A stretch of DNA of 64,000 nucleotides from Klebsiella aerogenes (GCA_029027985.1 CP119076.1:2664422-2728421); one strand, 5' to 3'. Shown: positions 8,192 through 18,654, counted from the first letter of the stretch. Notes: a model not told the origin generated them from the sequence alone. Program-made: numbers and translations.

Positions 8192-9532
8192 TTATCGCTG
8201 GAAATCATAAATGGCGCCCAGATGTAAAATCTGCGTCAGTTCGTCCAACGCCTGGTAGACCTCGCGCAGCAGCTGCGGATCCGCGAGATCGCTCGCGTGC
8301 AGGCGGTCGCGATAATGTTTTTCAACCCACGCGGTAAGCTGCTGATAGCGTTCGTCGTTCATCAGGCTATGGGCGTTAACCGCCACGCGCTCGGCGTCGT
8401 TCAACACCACGCGCAGGCGTAGACAGGCCGGGCCGCCGCCGTTGCGCATGCTTTCACGCAGATCGAATGCCGCGACTTCATTAATAGGCGACGCGCTATC
8501 GGCGGCGAGCGCGGTGAGATAACGCCAGACATTCTCCCGCTGGCGACACTCTTCCGGCACCACAATCAGCATCTTGCCATCGGCTTTGCTCAGTAGCTGA
8601 CTGTTGAAGAGATAAGACGCTACCGCATCATCAAGGCTAACTTGATCCTGTGGGACTTCGACGCTGGTAAACGGAATATCCAGACTTTCGTTTTTCGCTT
8701 TCAACGTCGCCAGCACCTCCTGCTGTTGCAGGAAAGCATGCTGATGATGGAACAACACGTGGCGGTTGCTGACCGCAATCACATCATTGTGGAAAACGCC
8801 ATGGTCGATAGCCTGCGGGTTTTGCTGGGCAAACACGGTGTACTGCGGATCGAGTTGATGCAGACGCGCCACCGCTTCACTGGCCTCCAGCGTCTGGCGT
8901 GCCGGGTATTTGGTCGGCGCAATACCGCCGCTGGCTCGCTTGCCATAAACAAAAAGCTGTACGCCCTGACGCGCATACTCGCGGCAGAAGCGGTTATGGT
9001 TAGCCGCCCCTTCATCACCTAAATCGCCGTGCTGCGGCAGCGCCGCATGGTGAGTAAAGTAGCGCTCATCGGCGAAAGTCGCCCGCAGGATAGCCGAGGT
9101 AATTGGCGCTTCCTGCATCCGATGCAGCTTGTTGTTGAGGTTCGCCACCGTAAAGTGCACTTTGCCATCGGCGCTATCGGCCGATGGCGATACGGTGGCG
9201 GCGTTGGCGGTCCACATCGATGACGCGGAGCTGAAGGCGGAGAGCAACTGCGGCGCGGCGGCGGCAGCGCGTTGGATCACCTGCTCGTCACTGCCCTGAA
9301 AACCGAGGCTACGCAGCATCGCCATATTTGGCCGCGGTTGCGGCGGCAGAATACCCTGCACGAATCCACGATCGGCAAGGGTCTTCATTTTATACAGCCC
9401 CTGCAGCGCCGCCTTTTTCGGGTTAGATAAACCATCGCGGTTGTTTTGCGACGCCTCGTTGCCTACCGACAGCCCGGCGTAGTGGTGCGTTGGCCCCACC
9501 AGGCCGTCAAAATTAGCTTCAAATCCAGACAT
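8192..9532 (-). CDS. astB: N-succinylarginine dihydrolase AstB
   Basis: 446 residues, E. coli AstB 447. It hydrolyses N2-succinylarginine to succinylornithine, two ammonia and carbon dioxide, the nitrogen-releasing step of the arginine succinyltransferase pathway. The N-terminus [19 protein letters not shown] is diagnostic, and the catalytic cysteine lies in [12 protein letters not shown] near residue 365, as in guanidino-group-modifying enzymes. It lies 22 bases after astD and 10 bases before astE in the operon. Confidence 0.95.
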   Translation of the reverse strand: MSGFEANFDGLVGPTHHYAGLSVGNEASQNNRDGLSNPKKAALQGLYKMKTLADRGFVQGILPPQPRPNMAMLRSLGFQGSDEQVIQRAAAAAPQLLSAFSSASSMWTANAATVSPSADSADGKVHFTVANLNNKLHRMQEAPITSAILRATFADERYFTHHAALPQHGDLGDEGAANHNRFCREYARQGVQLFVYGKRASGGIAPTKYPARQTLEASEAVARLHQLDPQYTVFAQQNPQAIDHGVFHNDVIAVSNRHVLFHHQHAFLQQQEVLATLKAKNESLDIPFTSVEVPQDQVSLDDAVASYLFNSQLLSKADGKMLIVVPEECRQRENVWRYLTALAADSASPINEVAAFDLRESMRNGGGPACLRLRVVLNDAERVAVNAHSLMNDERYQQLTAWVEKHYRDRLHASDLADPQLLREVYQALDELTQILHLGAIYDFQR

Positions 9533-9554
9533 AGTGTCCTCACAGAATCCGTTA

Positions 9555-11021
9555 TCAGAATGGCAGACCCGGCGATGTCGTCGCCGGAAGCGTCAGCGTT
9601 TCGCTGACCAAAGAGGCCATCGGCCAGGCGCAATAGTCGGCGGCATACCATGCCGAGGCGCGATGGTTGCCGGAGGCGCCGACGCCGCCAAACGGCGCTT
9701 TACTGGAGGCGCCAGTCAGCGGCTTATTCCAGTTGACGATCCCGGCGCGCGCTTCATCGGCCAGCTTGTCGAACAGCGCCGGATCGGCGGAAATCAATCC
9801 GGTCGCCAGACCGTAGCGGGTATTGTTGGCGATCGCGATAGCTTCATCGAACTGGTCATAGCGGATCACGGTCAGCAGCGGGCCGAAGTACTCTTCATCC
9901 GGTACCGAGATGCCGGTAACGTCGATAATGCCCGGCGTCAGTACGGTAGACTGCGAGTCAGGCTGGCTCATGCGCAGCAGCACCTTACCGCCCAGCGCTT
10001 CCAGCTTCTCCTGCGCTGCCAGCATTCCCTGCGCGGCGGTCAGTGAAATCACCCCGCCCATAAACGGCTGCGGCTGCGCATCCCACTTGCCAGCGCGGAT
10101 CTGACGGCTGGCCTCGACCAGCTGACTCAGCAGCGCGTCGCCCTCTTCGCCGCGTTGAACCAGCAGGCGGCGCGCGCAGGTGCAGCGCTGTCCTGCGGAG
10201 ATAAAGGCCGATTGAATAATCACGTTCAGCGCCGCATCGCGATCCGCGACGTCGGCCACGATCAGCGAGTTATTACCGCCCATCTCCAGCGCCAGCATTT
10301 TCTCTGGCTGACCGCCAAGGTAGCGGTGGAAATGGAACCCGGCGGCGGCGCTACCGGTGAACAGCACGCCGTCGATGTCACGGTTTTCCAGCAGCGCCTG
10401 GCCGGTATCTTTCGCCCCCTGCACCAGGTTAATCACCCCATCAGGGATCCCGGCCTGTTGCCACAGCTGGACGGTTAATTCCGCCGTCGCCGGCGTCAGT
10501 TCGCTCGGTTTAAACACCACGGTGTTACCGGCGATCAGCGCTGGAATAATATGGCCGTTCGGCAGATGCCCCGGGAAGTTGTAAGGGCCGAACACCGCCA
10601 TCACCCCGTGCGGCTTATGACGCAGCAGCGCTTTGCCGTCCGGCATGGCCGATTCGCGATAACCGGTACGCTCGGCATAGGCGTCAATGGAGATCCCCGC
10701 TTTGCCGATCATGGCCTGCACTTCGGTGCGGGTTTCCCACAGCGGCTTGCTGGTTTCGCGGGAAATTAATGTCGCCAGCGCCTCTTTGTTCGCTTCCAGC
10801 AGCGCAGCGAAACGCTGAACCACGGCGATACGCTCGCTTAATGGGCGATGCGACCAGGCATAAAACGCTTCGCGCGCGGCGGCACAGGCGGCCTGCACAT
10901 CGGCAGCGCCAGCGCTTTGCGCTTGCCATAAAACGGATTGGTCTTCCGGGGCGAATTTCGTTAACGGCGCGCCTGCGCCCTGCTGCCACTGGCCTGCTAT
11001 GAACTGTGCGTTTACCGCCAT
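9555..11021 (-). CDS. astD: Succinylglutamate semialdehyde dehydrogenase AstD
   Basis: 488 residues, E. coli 492. It oxidises N-succinylglutamate semialdehyde to N-succinylglutamate with NAD. Aldehyde dehydrogenase motifs are intact: [14 protein letters not shown] in the cofactor fold, the general base Glu in [13 protein letters not shown] and the nucleophile Cys in [12 protein letters not shown]. Its start overlaps the astA stop by 10 bases, indicating translational coupling. Confidence 0.95.
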   Translation of the reverse strand: MAVNAQFIAGQWQQGAGAPLTKFAPEDQSVLWQAQSAGAADVQAACAAAREAFYAWSHRPLSERIAVVQRFAALLEANKEALATLISRETSKPLWETRTEVQAMIGKAGISIDAYAERTGYRESAMPDGKALLRHKPHGVMAVFGPYNFPGHLPNGHIIPALIAGNTVVFKPSELTPATAELTVQLWQQAGIPDGVINLVQGAKDTGQALLENRDIDGVLFTGSAAAGFHFHRYLGGQPEKMLALEMGGNNSLIVADVADRDAALNVIIQSAFISAGQRCTCARRLLVQRGEEGDALLSQLVEASRQIRAGKWDAQPQPFMGGVISLTAAQGMLAAQEKLEALGGKVLLRMSQPDSQSTVLTPGIIDVTGISVPDEEYFGPLLTVIRYDQFDEAIAIANNTRYGLATGLISADPALFDKLADEARAGIVNWNKPLTGASSKAPFGGVGASGNHRASAWYAADYCAWPMASLVSETLTLPATTSPGLPF

Positions 11022-12037
11022 GATCTGTTTTCCTCTGGATTGAGTGTCACCGCGTGAATCCGGTCGGTTGCGTTAACCTGTAGGGCGTCGAGCGCTTGTT
11101 GGTCGAGCGCCCCCGGCGCCTCTTGTGCGATAAGCACCGCGCGGAAATTATCAAACTGGCCGTTGGCGACGATGGTCGGCGTCGCCTGCGGCGTCATCAG
11201 CTGCATTGCCGGCAGCGAGTAACTTTCTCTGACCGCACGAATCGCGTCGGTTTCGGCTTCCAGCACCGGACCGGCATCGAAAATATCGACGGACCCCCGC
11301 CAGCTAAAGCCCTCTTTTTCCAGAATCGCGCGGGCTGGCGACGTGTTCGCATGTACCTGGCCTATCACGTCGCGGGCATTTTCCGGCAGCAGCGAAACGT
11401 AAATCGGATAAGCGGGCATCAGCTCGGCGATAAAGGTTTTCATCCCCGTACCGGTCAGACGATCGGCGTCGGCAAAGGGGATATCAAAGAAGTGGTGCCC
11501 CAGCGCATCCCAGAACGGCGAGTTCCCCTGCTCGTCGCTGCGCCCGCGCAGCTCGGCAAACAGATGCGGCGAAAACCATTCACGGAAGGCAGCGATAAAG
11601 ACAAAACGCGCTTTCGAGAGCAGCAGACCGTTGCGGTTCTTCTGATACTCAGGGTCAAGGAACAGCGTGCACAGTTCGCTGTGGCCGGTATGGTCGTAAC
11701 TCAGATTGAGCAATTCCTGATTCTTGTAAACCCCAAGCTCTTTGGACGCGCGTACCGTCTTCTGAATGCGGAAGTTGTAGAACGGCTCATCAAGGCCGAC
11801 CGCCACTTCGATAGCGCTAACGCCCACCACCCGAGCCAGCTCGGTGTCTTCAAGCACAAACAGGAATCCCTGCTCGCCGCGCGACAGTTTGCCGGCAAAG
11901 GTTTCTACGCTGCGTTTGATTCGCGCGGCCAGGCGCACGGCATCATTCGGCAAGGAGGTCATGCCCACGCCCGCCCGGGAAGCCAGGCGGACAATATCAT
12001 CGAGGTCGTTTTCCCGTACGGGACGAAATAACATCAT
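11012..12037 (-). CDS. astA: Arginine N-succinyltransferase AstA
   Basis: 341 residues, E. coli 344. It transfers succinyl from succinyl-CoA to the alpha-amino group of arginine, the committed step. The sequence starts [20 protein letters not shown], and the family's [20 protein letters not shown] segment lies near residues 130-150, consistent with a GNAT-like fold. It lies 15 bases after astC and overlaps astD. Confidence 0.95.
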   Translation of the reverse strand: MMLFRPVRENDLDDIVRLASRAGVGMTSLPNDAVRLAARIKRSVETFAGKLSRGEQGFLFVLEDTELARVVGVSAIEVAVGLDEPFYNFRIQKTVRASKELGVYKNQELLNLSYDHTGHSELCTLFLDPEYQKNRNGLLLSKARFVFIAAFREWFSPHLFAELRGRSDEQGNSPFWDALGHHFFDIPFADADRLTGTGMKTFIAELMPAYPIYVSLLPENARDVIGQVHANTSPARAILEKEGFSWRGSVDIFDAGPVLEAETDAIRAVRESYSLPAMQLMTPQATPTIVANGQFDNFRAVLIAQEAPGALDQQALDALQVNATDRIHAVTLNPEENRSWR

Positions 12038-12052
12038 AGGCTGTCTCCCGTA

Positions 12053-13258
12053 TTAGCTGGTTAAGCGGGCGACAGCGCGCTCAAGGCGTACGAAAGCTTC
12101 GTCGATATCCGCCAGCGGGATATTGAGCGCAGGAGCGAAACGCAGTACGTCCGGTCCGGCGATCAGCGCGATCAATCCCTCTTCCGCCGCCAGATTGGTC
12201 AGCGTTTTGGCTTTGCCGCGCAGATGACTCGCCAGTTCGGCGCCGATCAGCAGCCCCATGCCGCGCACGGCGCTAAAGACATCATATTTGGCATTCAGCG
12301 CGTTGAGTTTATCGACAATCAGCGCATGGCGTTCGCCCACGCCCGCCAGCAGCGCCGCGTCCATCTGGGCCAGCACGCTATTGGCGACCGTCGCCGCCAG
12401 CGGGTTGCCGCCAAAGGTGGTGCCATGCGTCCCTGGCTGGAAAACCTGCGCCCAGGCTTCTTTCGCCAACATCGCGCCAATCGGGAAGCCGCCGCCCAGC
12501 CCTTTGGCGCTGGTGAGGATATCCGGAACCACATTGTAATGCTGATAAGCATACAACTGGCCGGTACGCCCGGCGCCGGTCTGGACTTCGTCAAAAATCA
12601 GCGTCGCGTCATGCTGGTCGCACAGGTCGCGCAGCGCCTGCAGGAACTGCGGATCCGCGGGCATCACGCCGCCTTCGCCGATAATCGGCTCGACAATCAC
12701 CGCGCAGGTACGGGATGAGAACGCCGCTTTTACCGCCTCGATATCGTTATACGGCAGATGCGTGATGTCCTGCGGCAGCGGCGCATAGTCGCTGGAGTAT
12801 TTTGGTTGGCCGCCGACGGTCACGGTAAACAGCGTGCGGCCATGGAAGGAATTTTTGAAGGCGATGATTTCGCTCTTGTCGGCGCCGAATTTGTCGTGCG
12901 CATACTTGCGCGCCAGCTTCAGCGCGGCCTCGTTGGCCTCAGCGCCGGAGTTACAGAAGAAAATTTTATCGGCAAAGGTCGACTGCACCAGAGTCTTCGC
13001 CAGTTGCAGCACCGGTTCGTTGGTGTAGCCGTTGCCGATATGCCACAGGTTATCCAGCTGCGCTTTCAGCGCCTTAGCCAGCTCCGGATTGGCATGACCC
13101 AGGGCGTTCACGGCAATGCCGCCCGCCACGTCGATATACTCTTTACCCTGCTGGTCCCAAACGCGGGAGCCCGCCGCTTTCACCGGAATAAACGGCGCGG
13201 GAGCGAAACAGGGAACCATGTAAGCATCAAAATCTTCGCGAGTGATACTGCCTGACAT
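12053..13258 (-). CDS. astC: Succinylornithine transaminase AstC
   Basis: 401 residues, E. coli 406. A class III, PLP-dependent aminotransferase that converts succinylornithine and 2-oxoglutarate to succinylglutamate semialdehyde and glutamate; homologues also act on acetylornithine (ArgD-like). The PLP lysine is Lys252 in [11 protein letters not shown], and Asp223 in IFDEVQTG pairs with the pyridine nitrogen. It is the first gene of the operon astC-A-D-B-E-permease. The 535-base A+T-rich region upstream is shared with the divergent glutamate dehydrogenase. Confidence 0.95.
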   Translation of the reverse strand: MSGSITREDFDAYMVPCFAPAPFIPVKAAGSRVWDQQGKEYIDVAGGIAVNALGHANPELAKALKAQLDNLWHIGNGYTNEPVLQLAKTLVQSTFADKIFFCNSGAEANEAALKLARKYAHDKFGADKSEIIAFKNSFHGRTLFTVTVGGQPKYSSDYAPLPQDITHLPYNDIEAVKAAFSSRTCAVIVEPIIGEGGVMPADPQFLQALRDLCDQHDATLIFDEVQTGAGRTGQLYAYQHYNVVPDILTSAKGLGGGFPIGAMLAKEAWAQVFQPGTHGTTFGGNPLAATVANSVLAQMDAALLAGVGERHALIVDKLNALNAKYDVFSAVRGMGLLIGAELASHLRGKAKTLTNLAAEEGLIALIAGPDVLRFAPALNIPLADIDEAFVRLERAVARLTS

Positions 13259-13456
13259 AACAATTCTCCGGAACGAGGATCGGCGGCATTCATTGCATTG
13301 GCCAATCGTGAATAGTCGAAATTAACACTCTCCCTCAGCTGTTTTCAGGGCGCACGCGTCCCGTTGCGATGACAAATATTTTCACCACAACTGAAATAAG
13401 CCACTTTATTTGTATGGATATATGTTAATTCACGGTTAATACCTTGTGTATTGCGT

Positions 13457-13474
13457 GAGCTAATGCTGGGCCCT
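13457..13474 (-). promoter_or_regulatory. Candidate sigma-54 promoter of astC
   Basis: On the minus strand the sequence AGGGCCCAGCATTAGCT has GG and GC separated by exactly 10 bases (GG 13472-13471, GC 13460-13459), the sigma-54 -24/-12 spacing, about 200 bases before astC. E. coli astC is known to use sigma-54 under nitrogen limitation. The match is partial: consensus TGGCAC/TTGC is only half met. Because GGGCCC is palindromic, the plus strand shows a similar spacing (GG 13468-13469, GC 13480-13481) toward the dehydrogenase. Confidence 0.35.
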
Positions 13475-13577
13475 GATACGCAACAAAGTCAATACAACCA
13501 GGTATCATTTTATTCACTTTTTGAAGATCATCAAGGTAATGAAAAATATGAAAAAAATATTTCACCATTCACTTAAT

Positions 13578-13602
13578 TGCATAAAATACGAATATTTATG
13601 CG
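13578..13602. promoter_or_regulatory. Candidate ArgR box(es) between astC and the glutamate dehydrogenase gene
   Basis: TGCATAAAATACGAATATTTATGCG contains inverted arms GCATAAA/TTTATGC and resembles the ARG-box variant TGCATAAAAATTCA. ArgR activates astC in enteric bacteria. The rest of 13259-13793 is A+T-rich and gene-free. Confidence 0.35.
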
Positions 13603-13793
13603 TTACATGTCGACGTTAATCCCTGCTTATTTATTCAATTGCAAGTCCAAAAAACTAACAAAAATGTAAAATTCGGAATAGCCGTCAAATACTGGTTTAT
13701 AAAATTGGTGATAACATTCATCACACAGATTTTACTGCTGTACCTATTCCACGGTTTTACACGACACAAATAACATTGAGATACAGGACTCTT

Positions 13794-15068
13794 ATGGAAA
13801 AGTTATCTTACGCATCTGAAAGTAGTACATCTCCATGGACCACCTACCTGCGCCAGATCGACCGCGTCGCGCCGCATCTGGGCGACCTCGCCTACTGGGT
13901 GGAAACCCTGCGCCACCCGAAACGTGCGCTGATCGTTGATATCCCGGTACAAATGGATGACGGCACTATCCGTCATTTCGAAGGTTATCGCGTACAGCAC
14001 AATCTATCGCGTGGACCGGGTAAAGGTGGTGTTCGCTACCATCCAGATGTCGATATTAACGAAGTAATGGCGCTTTCTGCCTGGATGACCATCAAGTGCG
14101 CCGCGGTCAATATTCCTTACGGCGGGGCGAAAGGCGGCATCCGCGTCGACCCGTTCTCACTGTCTGAAGGCGAACTGGAACGTCTGACCCGTCGCTATAC
14201 CAGCGAAATCGGCATTATCATCGGGCCACAGAAAGATATCCCGGCGCCGGACGTTGGCACCAACGGTAAAGTGATGGCCTGGATGATGGATACCTACTCC
14301 ATGAACCATGGCACCACTATCACCGGCGTAGTCACCGGCAAGCCGATTCACCTCGGCGGTTCTCTGGGGCGCGAAAAAGCGACCGGCCGCGGCGTATTCG
14401 TTACAGGTCGTGAGGTGGCTCGCCGCAACGGTATCGAAATCGAAGGCGCGAAAGTGGCGCTGCAAGGTTTCGGTAACGTGGGTAGCGAAGCGGCCCGTCT
14501 GTTCGCTGATGTAGGCGCGCGCGTAGTGGTGATTCAGGACCATACCGCGACTCTGTTCAACGAAGGCGGCATCGACATGCAGGCGCTGACCGCCTGGCAG
14601 ATCGAGAACAAAAAAATCGCTGGCTTCCCGGGCGCACGTGAAATCGCCAAAGAAGATTTCTGGAGCACCGAGATGGACATCCTGATCCCGGCGGCGCTGG
14701 AAGGGCAGATCACCCGTGAACGCGCAGAGAAGATTAGCTGTAAGCTGGTGCTCGAAGGCGCCAACGGCCCGACCTATCCGGACGCCGACGACGTGCTGGC
14801 CGACCGCGGCGTGATCGTGGTGCCAGACGTTATCTGTAACGCCGGTGGCGTGACCGTCAGCTACTTCGAATGGGTACAGGACATGGCAAGCTTCTTCTGG
14901 AGCGAAGAAGAGATCAACGCCAAGATGGACCGCATCATGACTGACGCTATCGTTCACGTTTGCGATAAAGCCGCCGAGAAAGAGTGTTCTCTGCGTACCG
15001 CAGCTTACATCGTTGCCTGTGAGCGTATCCTGCTGGCACGTAAAGATCGCGGCATCTACCCGGGCTAA
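13794..15068 (+). CDS. Glutamate dehydrogenase, Glu/Leu/Phe/Val family (short catabolic type)
   Basis: 424 residues from the ATG at 13794, which has CAGGAC upstream; an earlier in-frame ATG at 13776 has no ribosome site. It contains the Glu/Leu/Phe/Val dehydrogenase core: the binding segment [11 protein letters not shown], the catalytic Lys113 in [13 protein letters not shown], and a Rossmann fold with [14 protein letters not shown]. At this length it resembles RocG/GudB-like enzymes, which usually work in the catabolic, NAD-dependent direction, rather than the 447-residue NADPH-dependent GdhA of E. coli. It is divergent from astC, so it plausibly oxidises glutamate from the AST pathway to 2-oxoglutarate and ammonia. 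Cofactor choice cannot be settled from sequence alone. Confidence 0.9.
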   Translation: MEKLSYASESSTSPWTTYLRQIDRVAPHLGDLAYWVETLRHPKRALIVDIPVQMDDGTIRHFEGYRVQHNLSRGPGKGGVRYHPDVDINEVMALSAWMTIKCAAVNIPYGGAKGGIRVDPFSLSEGELERLTRRYTSEIGIIIGPQKDIPAPDVGTNGKVMAWMMDTYSMNHGTTITGVVTGKPIHLGGSLGREKATGRGVFVTGREVARRNGIEIEGAKVALQGFGNVGSEAARLFADVGARVVVIQDHTATLFNEGGIDMQALTAWQIENKKIAGFPGAREIAKEDFWSTEMDILIPAALEGQITRERAEKISCKLVLEGANGPTYPDADDVLADRGVIVVPDVICNAGGVTVSYFEWVQDMASFFWSEEEINAKMDRIMTDAIVHVCDKAAEKECSLRTAAYIVACERILLARKDRGIYPG

Positions 15069-15090
15069 TGCCTGAGTAATCCAGAGATTC

Positions 15091-15118
15091 AACCCGGGTT
15101 CGCCCGGGTTTTTTGTTT
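15091..15118 (+). terminator. Rho-independent terminator of the glutamate dehydrogenase gene
   Basis: AACCCGGG-TTCG-CCCGGGTT (15091-15110) forms an 8-bp stem with a stable TTCG loop and is followed by a T-rich tract. Confidence 0.92.
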
Positions 15119-15120
15119 CT

Positions 15121-15324
15121 GTCGGGTGGCGGCTAACGCCTTACCCGACCTACATGCCGTGCCATCTGTAGCCCTGCTAAGCGCAGCGCGAGCAGGGAAA
15201 ATCCCGGTTATGCGGTTATGTGTCGGATGGCGGCTAACGCCTTACCCAACCTACATGTCGTGCCATCTGTAGCCCTGCTAAGCACAGCGCGAGCAGGGAA
15301 AAATCCCGGTTGTGCCGATATTTT
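15121..15324. repeat. Two tandem copies of a 101-bp REP/BIME-like unit
   Basis: A unit starting GTCGGGTGGCGGCTAACGCC at 15121 is repeated from 15222 with a few substitutions, and a third copy starts at 15325 but diverges at once. Each unit combines two REP-like palindromic parts, GTCGGGTGGCGG...CCGACCTACA and TGTAGCCCTGCTAAGCGCAGCGCGAGCAGGG. It lies between the dehydrogenase terminator and the marR promoter. Confidence 0.8.
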
Positions 15325-15392
15325 GTCGGGTAGCGACTGCGTCTTCGCCACAAAAAACGCACATTGCGTTAACCTATTTTTATCTTTGCGAC

Positions 15393-15437
15393 TTGAATTC
15401 GCTGAATCGTCGGGCATAAAATTATTAGAGCTCTAAT
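15393..15437 (+). promoter_or_regulatory. Promoter of the efflux operon with a perfect 14-bp operator-like palindrome
   Basis: TTGAAT (15393-15398), an 18-bp spacer and TAAAAT (15417-15422) make a good sigma-70 promoter. Directly after the -10 box lies ATTAGAGCTCTAAT (15424-15437), a perfect palindrome placed where a bound MarR protein would block transcription of its own operon. Confidence 0.6.
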
Positions 15438-15457
15438 GATTTTTTCGCAGGCGGAAC

Positions 15458-15889
15458 ATGGATAACCGACAGCTTAGCTTTTCCCATCTTTTATATTTAA
15501 CCGCGCATCACTGGCGGCTGGCGGTTAACCGTCGGCTGAAAAACCTCGGCATGAGCCAGGCATCGTGGGTCGCGGTATCGGCTATTGCCCGTCATGCGCA
15601 GCCCCTTTCCCAAAGCGAGCTGGCGCAGGAACTGGGCGTGGAAAGCGCCACTATCGTGCCGCTGATTAACCGGCTCGTCGAACTCGAACTGGTCGAACGG
15701 GTCAAGCCCGCCAGCGATAAGCGCAAGCGCCTGCTGGTGGCCACGGATAAAGGCATGGCGCTTTTTCATCAGGTGAAGGCGGTCGCCGATGAACTACGTG
15801 AAGAGATCCTCACCGCCATCACCCCAGAGGAACGTGAACAGACCCAGTTGGTACTGGAAAAACTGTTGCACGAGGTGGAAAAGAAATAA
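15458..15889 (+). CDS. MarR-family transcriptional regulator of the efflux operon
   Basis: 143 residues, the usual MarR size. The winged helix is visible: SQSELAQELGVESATIVPLINRLVELELVERVKPASDKRKRLL in outline, with recognition helix and the D-K-R-K-R wing. N- and C-terminal helices would form the dimer. MarR proteins bind palindromes near their own promoter and release DNA when a phenolic or drug ligand binds. The stop codon overlaps the start of the MFS gene by one base (TAATG), so it is the first gene of a five-gene operon and probably represses it through the palindrome at 15424-15437. Confidence 0.88.
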   Translation: MDNRQLSFSHLLYLTAHHWRLAVNRRLKNLGMSQASWVAVSAIARHAQPLSQSELAQELGVESATIVPLINRLVELELVERVKPASDKRKRLLVATDKGMALFHQVKAVADELREEILTAITPEEREQTQLVLEKLLHEVEKK

Positions 15890-17541
15890 TGCCTCGTCGT
15901 CATCCCAATCCATATGCCCCTCACGACTGGGCGCCACATGAGAAACCGGCGATCCTCGGCTCGCCGTCGACGCCGATTCACAGCACGCCGAAACGCGTGG
16001 CTTACGGTGTCGTCGGGCTGCTGGTGTGCCTGACCGGGGCGTTGGGTAATGCGGTCGTCACCGCCAACCTGCAACTGCTGCAGGGAACCTTTGCCGCCTG
16101 GTCGACGGAAATCGCCTGGCTGCCCGCGGTCTACGTGATGACCAACGTCTCAATCAACCTGCTGTTGGTGAAATTCCGCCAGCAGTTTGGCCTGCGCGCC
16201 TTTACCGAAGGCTTTCTGGTGCTGTACGTGCTGGTCACCTTCTTCCACTTGTTCGTCAACGATTTAAGTTCAGCAATGATGGTGCGCGCCGCGCACGGCA
16301 TGGTGGCGGCGGCGCTGAGTTCATTGGGAATTTACTACCAGGTGCAGGCCTGGCCGGCGCGCCATCGCCTGAAGGCGCTGACCATCGGCATCACCGGGTC
16401 GTCGCTGGCGATCCCGCTGGCGCGCCTGTTCTCGACCGAGCTGTTGCAGATCGATGAATGGCGCGGGCTGTACTTCTTTGAACTCGGTCTGGCACTGATT
16501 TCACTCGCCTGCGTGATGGCGCTAAAACTGCCGCCAAGCGACCGTAAAAAAGTGTTCGAGAAGAAGGATTTCATTACCTTCTTCCTGCTGGCGCCGGGCA
16601 TGGCGCTGGTGTGTGCCGTGCTGTCGCTGGGGCGGCTGGATTGGTGGTTTGAAGCGCCGTGGATAGGTTGGTCGCTGGCGGGCGCCGTGGTGTTGATCGT
16701 CTCGGCAATCGCCTTCGAACACAACCGCACCAACCCGCTGCTTAATACTAAATGGCTTTCCAGCGGCAGTATTATCCGCCTGGGGCTGATCATGCTGCTG
16801 ATGCGTATCGTGCTGGCGGAACAAAACACCGGCGTCATTGGCTGGTTACAGTACGTCGGCTTGCAGAATGAACAGATGACCAATCTGGCGTGGTCTATTT
16901 TCGCCGGTATCCTCTGCGGCATTGTCGCCAGTTGCCTGACGCTGAACCCACAGCGCCTCTACTGGCCCACCGCCACCGCGCTGGCGCTGATTATGATCGC
17001 CTCGCTGCTCGATAGTCAGTCCACCATTCTGACTCGCCCGGAGCAGCTGATGTTCAGCCAGTTTTTACTCGGTTTTGGCAGCGCCTTCTTCCTGGCGCCA
17101 GCCATGCTGGCGGGGATCGGCGGCGTTATCGCCGACCAGCGTAACCTGGTCAGTTTTTCGGTCCTGTTCGGTATGAGCCAGAACATCGGCGGGCTACTCG
17201 GTTCAGCGATCCTCGGCACCTTCCAGACCTGGCGCGAAAAGTTTCACTCCAGCCAGTTAGCCGATCAGATAACCACGCTGAACCCGCTCATCACCGAGCG
17301 ACTGCAGCAGTACAGTCAGATGTACCAAAGCCAGATTGGCGACAGCGCCTTACTGAATGTGCAGGCCACGACGCTGCTGCAAAACGCGTCGACGCTACAG
17401 GCCAATATTCTCGCCTACAATGACACTTATCTCCTGACGGCGGCTATCTCTGCCGGGACCTTAGTGTGGATTTTCTGGCGCTTGATCAGATTGCGAATCA
17501 CTGCCCGTATCGCGCTAAAACGCGCCACCGGCAACAAATAA
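15889..17541 (+). CDS. MFS drug transporter, DHA2-like (14 membrane segments)
   Basis: 550 residues with a hydrophilic N-terminus of about 30 residues and roughly 14 hydrophobic segments, as in the EmrB-type DHA2 group; overall it is an inner-membrane proton antiporter. It contains TANLQLLQGTFAAWSTEIAW near the first segment and a long periplasm-facing loop near residues 460-520. With the HlyD-family adaptor and the outer-membrane factor encoded next, it should form a three-part pump through the whole envelope. Translation is coupled to marR by the one-base overlap. The exported compound is unknown. Confidence 0.85.
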   Translation: MPRRHPNPYAPHDWAPHEKPAILGSPSTPIHSTPKRVAYGVVGLLVCLTGALGNAVVTANLQLLQGTFAAWSTEIAWLPAVYVMTNVSINLLLVKFRQQFGLRAFTEGFLVLYVLVTFFHLFVNDLSSAMMVRAAHGMVAAALSSLGIYYQVQAWPARHRLKALTIGITGSSLAIPLARLFSTELLQIDEWRGLYFFELGLALISLACVMALKLPPSDRKKVFEKKDFITFFLLAPGMALVCAVLSLGRLDWWFEAPWIGWSLAGAVVLIVSAIAFEHNRTNPLLNTKWLSSGSIIRLGLIMLLMRIVLAEQNTGVIGWLQYVGLQNEQMTNLAWSIFAGILCGIVASCLTLNPQRLYWPTATALALIMIASLLDSQSTILTRPEQLMFSQFLLGFGSAFFLAPAMLAGIGGVIADQRNLVSFSVLFGMSQNIGGLLGSAILGTFQTWREKFHSSQLADQITTLNPLITERLQQYSQMYQSQIGDSALLNVQATTLLQNASTLQANILAYNDTYLLTAAISAGTLVWIFWRLIRLRITARIALKRATGNK

Positions 17542-17568
17542 TAAAGATAATTTTACTCTGGAGTCGTT

Positions 17569-18654
17569 ATGAGTCAGCAGGATGCAGCCAAACAACAGGC
17601 CAACACCCGCAACAATATCCGTGTAGTTTCCATTTTTACCGCCGCGGCAATCGGCATCGTCGGCGTACTGGTTATTCTGTACGCCTGGCAACTGCCCCCT
17701 TTCACTCGCCATAGCCAGTTTACCGATAACGCTTATGTTCGCGGGCAGACCACTTTTATCAGCCCGCAGGTCAACGGCTACATCACCGCGGTGAACGTGA
17801 AGGATTTCGATACCGTTCAGCCGGGACAGGTGCTGTTCCAGATCGACGATCGCATTTATAAACAGCGCGTACACCAGGCGCAGGCCACGCTGGCGATGAA
17901 ACAAGCGGCGCTGAAAAATAACCAACAACAGCGTAAAAGCGCTGAAGCGACGATCGCCAAAAACGAAGCCGCGCTGCAAAACGCCCGCGCGCAGAATCAA
18001 AAAATGCAGGCCGACTTAAAACGCGTACAGGATCTGACCGCCGACGGTTCGCTGTCGATTCGCGAACGCGACTCCGCGCGCGCCAGCGCTGCACAGGGAG
18101 CTGCGGATATTGAACAGGCAAAAGCCACGCTGGAGATGTCGCGTCAGGATCTGCAATCGACCATCGTCAATCGTGATGCGTTAGAGGCCGATGTCGCCAG
18201 CGCCAAAGCGGCGCTGGAACTGGCGCAAATCGATCTGCAGAATACACAAATTATCGCCCCGGCCACCGGGCAACTGGGGCAAATCTCCGTGCGCCTCGGC
18301 GCCTACGTCAGCGCCGGGACGCATTTGACCTCACTGGTGCCGCCGCAGCATTGGATTATCGCCAACCTGAAAGAGACGCAGCTTGCCGAAGTGCGTATCG
18401 GCCAACCGGTGACCTTCTCGGTCGATGCGCTGAATAGCGAAACCTTCCGCGGTACGGTACAGAGTATCTCGCCAGCGACCGGCGTTGAATTCAGCGCGAT
18501 TTCGCCGGATAACGCCACCGGCAACTTCGTTAAAATCGCCCAGCGTATTCCGGTACGCATCGCCGTCGATGACGGGCAGAAAAACAGCTACCGCCTGCGT
18601 CCTGGAATGTCGGTACAAGTGACGATTAATACCCGCGCGGAGACAAAACCATGA
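17569..18654 (+). CDS. HlyD/EmrA-family periplasmic adaptor subunit
   Basis: 361 residues. One N-terminal membrane segment (about residues 20-42, IFTAAAIGIVGVLVILYAW) anchors it. FISPQVNGYITAVNVKDFD begins the biotinyl-lipoyl half, followed by a long alpha-helical coiled-coil hairpin rich in Ala, Gln and Lys (about residues 95-215) and the second lipoyl half (IIAPATGQLGQISVRLGAYV). A beta-barrel domain closes the protein. It would connect the MFS pump to the outer-membrane factor. GGAG precedes the start; its 3' end overlaps the next gene (ATGA). Confidence 0.9.
   Translation: MSQQDAAKQQANTRNNIRVVSIFTAAAIGIVGVLVILYAWQLPPFTRHSQFTDNAYVRGQTTFISPQVNGYITAVNVKDFDTVQPGQVLFQIDDRIYKQRVHQAQATLAMKQAALKNNQQQRKSAEATIAKNEAALQNARAQNQKMQADLKRVQDLTADGSLSIRERDSARASAAQGAADIEQAKATLEMSRQDLQSTIVNRDALEADVASAKAALELAQIDLQNTQIIAPATGQLGQISVRLGAYVSAGTHLTSLVPPQHWIIANLKETQLAEVRIGQPVTFSVDALNSETFRGTVQSISPATGVEFSAISPDNATGNFVKIAQRIPVRIAVDDGQKNSYRLRPGMSVQVTINTRAETKP

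Noticed and set aside
13708-13727. CRP-like sequence GGTGATAACATTCATCACA before the glutamate dehydrogenase gene
   Set aside because: The half sites are too far apart for the TGTGA-N6-TCACA spacing, and the left half is imperfect.
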